Shown piece after piece: positions 56,455 through 64,000 of a stretch of DNA of 64,000 nt. The notes beneath the pieces were generated by a model. The model was given only the letters and a program-made list of their open reading frames with translations. It was not told the DNA's origin and searched no databases. This DNA is from Ampullaceana balthica. Taxonomy: Eukaryota; Mollusca; Gastropoda; Lymnaeidae. Location of the stretch: contig CALYLW010000133.1 in the NCBI GenBank assembly GCA_944989445.1, forward strand, positions 1,950,829-2,014,828. Direction: 5' to 3'. Made by a program: the position numbers and the translations under genes. How positions within the stretch are numbered: the stretch's first letter is position 1; each line of letters opens with the position of its first letter.

Positions 56455-56935
56455 TGCCAGTGACAATTTTGGGAAAAACCTAGCCGACATGTCACAAAAA
56501 ACCTAGATCCGAAAGTAAAAAACATAGCACGCTAAAAATAAACAAATATTACGTCACAAAGCCCCCCCCTCAAAAACAATTAAATAAATAAACAAAAACA
56601 GAACAAACACAAAAAAAGTGAAGAAAAAAAAGAGCCATATTTCCTACATAAAATTTAGCATGTTTCAAATCATTTTTATGTTATTTAAGTAAGGTATTTA
56701 ATGCAATACAACATTCTAATATCGTGCGGATCCATTTAAAACGTCATTTAGTAAATTTATTGTAAGCAATCAAATATTTAAGTGGAGCTTTCATTTAAAG
56801 TTGTGCATTTTTTATGTGACGTCATAGTTCTTAAACACCTCCCTCCACTTGTCACACATCTTACTAAAGTGTGACCCCCCTCCTCCCCCCGCCCTTTTAG
56901 ATGCGTTTCGTCATTTATGTATTAGTATGTTGCAC
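56455..56935. mobile_element. Decayed copy of the GGGGCC-type TIR element
   Basis: Shares ATGTTTCAAATCA, CATTCTAATATCGT-like sequence, TTTAAAGTT and the C-rich GTGACCCCCCTC arm with the flanks of 23198-26077, in the same order but without the nested insert. The right end GTCATTTATG is still visible; the left TIR is lost. Confidence 0.5.
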
Positions 56936-57039
56936 ATAACTATTTGAAAAATATACTTATATCTGCATTTATTCATCACTTATGTCATCTTCTTTATAAA
57001 TTAAATCTTATTGGCCATCTTATCAATATCTTGGCATTA

Positions 57040-57350
57040 TTCTTATTTTAACTATTACAGACGCTCATTTTATACATAATTGTACGGAGTCCTACGTTTA
57101 TCCATTGTTTATGTCTAGTCTTGCATTTTTATTTGAGTTTTAAATATTGATAGAGTTTTAAATGTTGATAGAGTTTTAAATTTTGAATGAGTTTTAGTTT
57201 TCCTCCTTTGATCAGATAACCCATTCCACTTCCGAATCCCGGACGGAAAGAACGAGAATTTTTATGTGTTTGTTGTTGCATACGGAATAGGAAAAGTGTT
57301 TTTATAACTATGTCTATCTGAGGATCGTATTAGATTATCTTTGGTTTATA
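57040..57350 (-). pseudogene. CR1/L2-like LINE, 3' end with tandem duplication
   Basis: Minus-strand C-terminal and 3' UTR sequence as in the other copies (GACGCTC, CCTACGTTTATCCATTG on plus). At 57130-57190 a 20-bp segment with GTTTTAAATRTTGATAGA is repeated three times, at the same protein position as the 24-bp triplication at 9.3 kb. Confidence 0.7.
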
Positions 57351-57495
57351 CTCTATACCATGTATACTTGAGAGAATATTCTCTCAACGCAGGCAGAAGA
57401 AAATGGTAGAGCTTTTAAGTTTGTCATAAAGTCTAATAAAATTGAATATTTTGGCTCATTCAAGCTGTTTTATCGTGTACCAGATTTCTTTAGAC

Positions 57496-59963
57496 CAGGG
57501 GTGGGCAAACTACGGCCCGCGGGCCGCATGCGGCCCACCAGTGCATATTATGCGGCCCGTGGACGGGTACATGTTGCGATCTTATGTTGATGTTAATTTT
57601 GTTTTAGAATTTTCGCTAAATTTTAAAATTTTATTTCTGAGTATTTGATTTAAATCTAGGGATATTAAATCGGTTTCATGGTTACATAATTGATTTATTA
57701 GTGATCATTAGTAATTACAGTTAACATCCTTATTCGAAAATACATTTCAGCGTAACCAAGTGGCCATTGTTTACGATTTACTTATTGGCGGTTTTGTAAA
57801 TATTGTAATTTAAAAGCGAATAGACGTTGATTTAAGCATAAGTGCTGCCAAAAAGAGAAAGATTGTGGATTAATGTCGTGTTTTTAATGACGAATGAACC
57901 ACTAAATATTGCTTCACGAGCGTTGGCAGCAAAGCAGTCTGCTTGCTGTGCGCTGAGTGTGTGAGCGTTTTTAAGGAGTACAACTTAAAAACACACACCA
58001 AACAAAACATTTGGATGTCGGGCACAATTTAACGAACGCAGGGAGAAAAAGGGAAATGCCAGGAGTTGGTTAATAATTTAAAGAAGCAGCTAACTGTTTT
58101 TAAAAAGAAACAACAGACTTTAATTCAAGATGCTGCAACTGAAGCCAGTTTGGTGCTGTCCCATAAGATTGTAAAATGAAGCAAGTCGGTTTCTGACAGC
58201 GAGTTTTTTAAGAAATGCTTGTCAGATGCCAGAAGCATTATGTGTCCATAGAGCAGAAAACAAAATTTGATAGCATTTCTTTATCAAGGAAAACTGTAGT
58301 CAGGCGTGTTGAAAAAATGAGTGACAATTTAATGCAACAACTTCGAGATGCAAGTAAAGAATTTTTGTGGTACTCCCTTGCGTTGGACGAAGGTACCGAT
58401 GTACAGGACACAGGACAATTGTTGGTATTTATACGGTGAATAAACACTCGTTTTGAGCTTACCGAAGAATTACTTAGTGTTGAGTCACTCAAAGAGACAA
58501 CTACAGGCCAGGATTTATTCAATGCTGTTGAGAACTGTGTTTAAAGAACTGGGTTGGCGTGAAACAAGATATCAAGGGTAACAACCGATGGAGCGCTGCT
58601 TTGACTGGGAAAAAAGTAGTTCTTGTGAAGTTGATACAAAATAAAATTAAAGAAGAACCTCCTGACCATACACTCTTACCTTGCATGCTGTCATCCATCA
58701 GGAAAGTCTGTGTAAGGCTGCGTTGAATATCAAACATGTTATTGACCCAGTTGTCAGTGTGATCAACCTCATTTGAGCCAGGGCACTTAACCACAGGCAG
58801 TTCAAGGCACTGCTTGAAGATTTGGAAACTGAATATTATGATATTATCTAACACAGCAGTGTCGGGTGGCTGAGCCTGGGCAAGATTTTGAAGCCATCGT
58901 GGGATCTATGGGACGAAATAGTTATGTTCCTGGAGATGAAGAGTTTTGCTTGTGACTTTGTTACTAACACTGTTAATGAAGATTGGCAGTTAGACTTCAT
59001 GTTTGCTATTGACATTATGGAAAAGTTGAATGAACTGAATGTCAAACTTCAGGGCAATAGCTTGTTGCACATGAAATGTATGTGCATTGTGCATGTTAAA
59101 TCATTTCAGGCAAAGCTCTCCCTTTTCTCCAGACAAGCAGTTGAAAACAGGTTTTGTCATTTTGCTTTGCTGAAACAGAAAATCATTTCGGTTGAAAAGG
59201 CTGAAAAGTACAAGGCTCTGTTGGATACCTTAGAAATAGAATTTGAAAGGAGGTTCCAAGACTTCAAAACCTGGAACCACTCAATATTCTCAGTTCATCA
59301 TTTAGTCCAGATGCTGATTCAGCCCGCAAAGATATACAATTAGAGTTGCCTGACCTACAAGCAGATTATGACCTGCAGGAGAAGTTCAAGTCAGCTCTTT
59401 TGCTGGAGTTTTATGGATGTTTGCCAGCGGCAGCTTTTCCAATCTTAAAAAACTTTGCTGCCAGACTTTTGTCAATATTTGGGTCCACATACATCTGTGA
59501 GCAAGGTTTTTCTTGCATGAAAATAAACAAGAGTAAGAACAGATCGGTGAATCACAACCAGTAAATTGATTCCACAGTTCATGAACATTATCCAAAAGTG
59601 TGAACAGTTACACACTTCTCATTAACTATAATTGTTTTCTATGATCAGCTTGTATGTAAATTTCGTTAATGCTTCTTTATAGTCATTAGGACATATAACA
59701 ATAAACTTTTGTTGAAATAATATTGAATAGTAAAATCTTATTAAAATATCAAACAATTTACTGTTTCAGTTCGTATTTAAAATGTAATGTACATGTGTAA
59801 TAGTGTGAATGTGAAATAAAATGACAATGACATGGTTATAATAATTAATTCATATATTATACCTTGTAAATTGCAATTAAGGTAGACAAAATATATATGC
59901 GGCCCGCCTATAACAATAAAGTTTTCAATGCGGCCCTCCGTAGAAAAAGTTTGCCCACCCCTG
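57496..59963 (+). mobile_element. Complete hAT transposon (2468 bp), ZBED/GTF2IRD2 type
   Basis: Ends CAGGGGTGGGCAAACT and AGTTTGCCCACCCCTG are exact 16-bp inverted repeats. The octamer CTTTAGAC is exactly duplicated at 57488-57495 and 59964-59971. Subterminal GCGGCCC motifs repeat at both ends (57520-57560, 59898-59938). It contains a decayed transposase (57843-59570). The small elements at 32.0 and 46.3 kb share its ends and subterminal motifs, so it represents the probable autonomous relative of that family. Confidence 0.93.
57843..59570 (+). pseudogene. hAT transposase pseudogene (BED finger, RNase H-like, dimerisation region)
   Basis: The 5' part reads GSKAVCLLCAECVSVFKEYN and KTHTKQ, a decayed BED-type zinc finger (C-x2-C ... 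H). Then come open blocks at 58215-58439 (ending LWYSLALDEGTDVQDTGQLL, the first catalytic-Asp region of hAT transposases of this clade) and 58888-59343 (FVTNTVNEDWQLDFMFAIDI; VKSFQAKLSLFSRQAVENRF). The last, 59346-59564, holds STYICEQGFSCMKINKSKNR, the C-terminal dimerisation motif. At least three frameshifts or stops separate them (58435-58888, 59341, and the 5' part), so no active transposase is encoded. The closest known relatives are GTF2IRD2/ZBED-like domesticated proteins and their transposons. Confidence 0.88.
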
Positions 59964-60030
59964 CTTTAGACAGATTGCACCGCAGCAGTGCCATCTTTCG
60001 AATTCAGAGGGGTAGAGCTATATATATATA

Positions 60031-60480
60031 TACGAGCAACCAAGCCCGTCCAAGGACGTTCCGCCACCGTTCGGTGGCATGTTGTAACTCACCTTCAACA
60101 GCCGTGATCGATCTGAAATTTTGATACAATGCATTGTCATCCAAGATCTATCTGTGGTAAAAATTTTAGATCTCTAGGACCATCAGAAGTTGTATAATTT
60201 TACGTTTCAAGTTTTGAAGGAAGGATGGATGGAAGGATGGATGGATACAACATACAAACATTGTGACTTAAATAAAAGCGTGTAAAAACAGAGCTTTTGA
60301 CTTAAAATCCCAACGCGCATAACTCAAAATAAAGTCTTGGAAGAAATAATGCCCAAAAAATAACTCGTTTTGAACGTCCGCGTAAACTTGATATGATTGG
60401 CTGTAGGAGTCATGTGTGTTTGAGAGACCAATCGCTATAGATGACGGGACAGAACTTAGCCTTTTATTTTATAGGAGGAT
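60031..60480. repeat. Dispersed repeat R2, copy with TA-rich end and hairpin
   Basis: It starts with (TA)n then CGAGCAACCAAGCCCGTCC and a small hairpin GCCACCGTTCGGTGGC. It continues with ATCGATCTGAAATTTTGATA, a GGATGGATGG run and AACGTCCGCGTAAAC. Its middle (60180-60300) is inverted relative to 62335-62500 and its ends match 932-1320. Unclassified; the TA-rich start and hairpin recall Helitron-like ends but no CTAG terminus is clear. Confidence 0.55.
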
Positions 60481-60770
60481 ATAATAATATAACATGACAG
60501 AGCGGGTGACAAAAGTGTTGCCATCTAATGATTAATTTTATTTTTGAAAATTCGAATTTATTTAGCATATTAATTTGCACAAATTTTTTAATTTTTGCAT
60601 GTAAATATCGTGTATTTATTTTTTTAAACAAAACCTAGATTATGGCTATTTTTTAAATAAAAAACCTAGAAACCTAGATGAGGTCGAAAAAAACCTAGAT
60701 CTAGGTTGAAAAACCTAGCGCTGACAGCACTGCAATCCACTACCTCGTTTGCCTCTTGAACCGTCAATAT
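60481..60770. other. AT-rich sequence with AAAACCTAG repeats, possible TE fragment
   Basis: AAAAACCTAGA recurs at 60630-60720 and also at 56475-56515. It ends CCTAGCGCTGACAGCACTG, which looks like the right end of a TIR element (CAGTGCTGTCAGCGCTAGG inverted). No clear left end. Confidence 0.35.
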
Positions 60771-61744
60771 CAGTGCTTCTCAAACTTTTTAGTATGGCGG
60801 ACCGGCACGAGTTTTTCCATTGCACCAGAGACCGGTGCTCTATTTTCCCTGTATAGGCGTGGTAGCGAAGTGAGCGCATATGTTGGGCCTCATTGTTATC
60901 AATGATAAAAAAAAATATATTAATAGTAAATGATTGTCTCCCTGATTGAGTATCAAAGTCAATTTAATTAATATTTTTTCGACGTTCAAGTTACCAATTT
61001 TATGAAACGTTATAAATAAAAAAACAACAACATGTAATAGAGTTTTTAAAATTAACGTTAACCGATAATCATAAAACCCATTGAATTTCTTTGAATCCCT
61101 ATGTTTAGGGATCGAAGTTAAGTGGCGTGCCACTTTCATATTCAAAATTAGAATAGGACTATCATTGCGGAGCACAGTGAAAGATAAATATATACTAAGT
61201 GACATTATAATATAATTTTCTTAGTTTCTGTTATTATAAATAAAGGCAATATTTAAAATGTATTTTTATTTGAATTTAAATTTTTGTAAACCAAGTATAA
61301 GTCACTAAAAAAAATTTTTTTTAAGTAAGACAGGTTAATAATAATAAGTCTCACAGCATTGTAAATGAAATTTTAAAAGAGTTTAAAATAAGTGAACAAT
61401 TCTTTTTAGTCACCTAAATTTTCTCAAGAACAACGCAATTGATAAAATATATTTGTACCTGTGCTTTGTGGTGCGGCGATTACTGACAATTAAATTGTAA
61501 TGCACATCAGTCATCAGATGTTGACTATAAAAAAAATTATTTTAAGATTAAGTGACTTTCTCACTGACAAAATATAGTGCCTATTTGTATACCCATATAT
61601 TTACAAATATAATTGTATTATTTCGGTATATTTGGAAACAAATTATGTTATCAACAATTTTTAAAAGAAAAGCATTCATGGCTTATCGTTCATTTATTTT
61701 CGGTTTTACTTATTGAGACTTACAATAAAACAATACATCAATGC

Positions 61745-62052
61745 TGTTTGTAAATAATAATAGTAATAATAATAATAATAATAGTAATAATAATAATATA
61801 GTAATAATAATAATAATAATAGTAATAATAATAATATTAATAATAATAATAATAGTAATAATAAAAATAATAATAGTAATAATAATAATAGTAATAATAA
61901 TAATAGTAATAATAATAGTAATAATAATAATAGTAATAATAATAATAATAGTAATAATAATAATAATAATAATAGTAATAATAATAATAGTAATGATAAT
62001 AATAATAATAGTAATAATAATAATAATAATAGTAATCATAATAATAATAAAT
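61745..62052 (+). repeat. AAT/TAG trinucleotide array
   Basis: (AATAAT)n with regular TAG interruptions, inside the hAT-like element. Confidence 0.93.
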
Positions 62053-62334
62053 ATATATATATTTTAAAATTTTTAAAAAATACACAGTGACATGGTCAAA
62101 TTTACAATTATTTTTTTTAACTTATTATTTTCATAATACATGTATTCACTAAAATTTACTAAATATTGTATTGTAATCAATGTAAGTTATTAATCTGTTT
62201 ATTTAATTTTATTTTCAGTCGGACGTTTTGTTTTCAGCAGCAGATTGCAAGTTCCAAATGCAACCATTAACACGCAAAAATAACATTAATTTATAATTAT
62301 TGAAATTAAATAATTAATATAATTTATGTGTTTT

Positions 62335-62720
62335 TTACACGCTTTTATTTAAGTCACACTGTTTGTATGTTGTATCCATCCATCCATCCATCCTTCCATC
62401 CATCCATCCTTCCTTCAAAACTTGAAACGTAAAATTAAACCACTTCTGATGGTCCTAGAGATCTAAAAATTTTACCACAGATAGATCTTAGATGACAATG
62501 CATTGTATCAAAATTTCAGAACGATCGAATGTACAGTAATTAAATTAATCAATTTTTAGTTTATCTCTATTTATCACTATTTTAGAATGTATAGTCGTCT
62601 GCTAGAGTTGACCTCCACGGCTCACTAGTTTCACTCCAGCCAAAATTCCCGTGTTTACATCAAGGGCAGGGGAGATCAGCGCGTTTCAGTCTGTAAATGT
62701 TTGTAAATAAAAGTGTGTCC
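62335..62720 (+). repeat. Dispersed repeat R2, plus copy
   Basis: Contains ACACGCTTTTATTTAAGTCA, a CATCCATCC run, ATGCATTGTATCAAAATTTC, CGAATGTACAGTAATTAAAT and CAGTCTGTAAATGTTTGT, the family order. It joins the R2 variants seen at 43.0 and 60.0 kb. Confidence 0.65.
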
Positions 62721-62843
62721 TTTTAAAAAAAAAGATTTTTTTACATTTTACTTATTTTTAATTTTATGTGATTTTTTCTTTCCTTTCTGGATAATTTCTG
62801 CGGACCGGTGCCTGTCCGCGGACCACTACTTTGAGTAGCACTG

Positions 62844-63915
62844 GTCTATATATAGTCGGCTATCCTCCCAGTCCAAGACCACGCACGCTTACAGTTCACA
62901 TCACAAACCACGTGTTTCATACTAGGTCAATTCGCACGCTCATACAATATCAATACAACAACACAACACGTCTCTCAAACGTTTAATACAAGTTACTAAT
63001 GACACCATAAATTTCAATGTTTGGCTTTAATCGAAATTAACGATTAATCAATCGTTAATTTTTCAACATTTAACGATTAAATTTAACTAATCGTTAACAG
63101 CTCTATAAACTTCACCATACTATCACTTAGATTTATAAACTTCAGAACTGCACCATTAAGATCTATCTCTTTACAATTGCACCATTTAGATCTATACGTT
63201 CAGAATTTGCACCATTTAGATCTATAACTTCAGAACTGTAGCCTTTGGATCAATTTCGTAATTTTGAATATTCGAATGGGACATGTCTAATGCGAAGGTT
63301 TACGTCTCGTAGATCTGCAGGTGAAGGTCAGCGTCACTCGAATTGGCCTTAAGTCGGTCAAGTGATACAGTGCATTCAAGGGGGCGGGGGAGGGGAAACA
63401 ATAACGCTTCGGTTGACTGAGTGATGTATTCAACAATCAGGTGTACCGCCAATTACAGTCGGAGTGTTTTATCGGGGTCAGCGTGAGGGGTCGTATGCAT
63501 GGGCGCCACTTGAACCGACTCCCTTCAAACGCCCCGGCACCCCATCCTGCCAGCTCTTAAAGGTTAAAAACAATTACAAGGCTGTGATTTGACTGTAATC
63601 GCTGGAGGTGGGGGGGGGAACTGAAATCCCCACAACTACCATGGTGGAATGCGGCGATACAGGTGTCCGAGGACAATTACATTTAGGCACGTATGCGTCG
63701 CCGGTTTCATTTAGCCGGGGTCAGAGGTCAGGGGTGAAACGTGACTCCCAAACAATAACAAAAAAACCACGTGACCGTGAATTTCTCCCAGAGTCTCTCC
63801 GTGATCCGTGTGACGTCGATCCGACGTGATGTGACAGATCTGTGGAGACATATCGAGGCTGGTCGAGGGCGGCACGTAGTTCAATGTCATGTACTGGCAA
63901 AATATGATGCTCTCC
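62844..63915. other. Unique region with GC-balanced island (63330-63850)
   Basis: At 63120-63240 TTTAGATCTATA with CAGAACTGCACCA recurs about four times. The island contains GGGGTCAGCGTGAGGGGTCG, GTGATTTGACTGTAATCGC and GGTTAAAAACAATTACAAGG; no exon seen. Candidate regulatory DNA. Confidence 0.3.
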
Positions 63916-64000
63916 CAGAGGCGTCACTAGGGTTGGTGTCACCCAGTGCGGTAGCTCATGGGTTAATCCCCTCACAACTTACCCCATAGACCTCCTCCGA
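63916..64000 (+). mobile_element. CAGAGGCGTCAC TIR element, left end (runs off window)
   Basis: Starts CAGAGGCGTCACTAGGGTTG and matches 35935 onward, but with a single copy of the TGTCACCCAGTGCGGTAGCT unit before the shared ACCTCCTCCGA. The right end lies beyond the window. Confidence 0.85.

Larger units (their letters stand above)
60771..62843. mobile_element. Non-autonomous hAT-like element, 2.07 kb
   Basis: Left end CAGTGCTTCTCAAACTTTTT and right end CTACTTTGAGTAGCACTG are inverted, with flanks GTCAATAT and GTCTATAT (7 of 8). The interior is AT-rich, has an (AAT)n array and an R2 copy and no transposase. It belongs to the same family as 13491-13677. Confidence 0.75.

Noticed and set aside
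58238..59045. Minus-strand frames across the hAT element
   Set aside because: Antisense shadows of the transposase pseudogene on the plus strand.
60771..62843. Idea that this 2-kb hAT-like element is autonomous
   Set aside because: Its interior is AT-rich, holds a trinucleotide array and an R2 repeat, and shows no BED finger or dimerisation motif in any frame.

Overview
The window is eukaryotic, intron-rich and repeat-dominated animal DNA. I see no prokaryotic gene organisation, no rRNA, no functional tRNA and no CRISPR array. The signs of an animal genome are spliceosomal exon boundaries (pyrimidine tract-AG and GTRAGT), CR1/L2-like and other LINE fossils, hAT DNA transposons with 8-bp target-site duplications, Helitron-like elements, a tRNA-derived SINE and very long microsatellites. 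The SINE and LINE types fit a lophotrochozoan, most likely a mollusc such as a gastropod; that assignment is inference.

Gene content is very low. The one well supported gene is the 3' end of a plus-strand multi-exon gene spread over 4.8-14.3 kb. Four small exons (4781-4864, 11120-11260, 12261-12341, 14194-14330) have consensus splice sites, and all junctions share the same phase. They join into one open frame of about 146 residues ending in TAG. The first two exons encode a charged coiled coil that resembles the C-terminal coiled coil of the Dachshund/Ski corepressor family (tentative); the rest is a Ser/Thr/Pro/His-rich tail. Its 5' exons lie outside the window or were not found. A second, weaker exon candidate, glycine-zipper-like with a stop codon overlapping AATAAA, lies at 28924-29048.

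From 15.5 kb to the end the window is a gene desert. About a fifth to a quarter of the window (my estimate) is tandem repeats: some 40 micro- and minisatellite arrays with units of 2-54 bp. Several are almost free of variation between copies (21.7, 31.0, 33.2, 38.4 kb). A 2-kb array of the 12-mer GATGATGTTGTT occupies 49.9-51.9 kb. Nearly all long open frames in the window are translations of these arrays and not genes.

Between the arrays lie transposon fossils. There is a complete but decayed ZBED/GTF2IRD2-type hAT element (57496-59963) and at least six non-autonomous hAT-like elements. One LINE copy (33.7-36.75 kb) is split by a Helitron-like element and then by a TIR element. A GGGGCCGTCC-TIR element (23198-26077) is opened by a second hAT-like element and other repeats. 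Several minisatellites visibly arose by tandem expansion of transposon sequence (35.9, 37.3, 9.3, 57.1 kb). Between the repeats lie short non-repetitive, more GC-balanced islands without ORFs, which are candidate conserved regulatory elements of the neighbouring gene.
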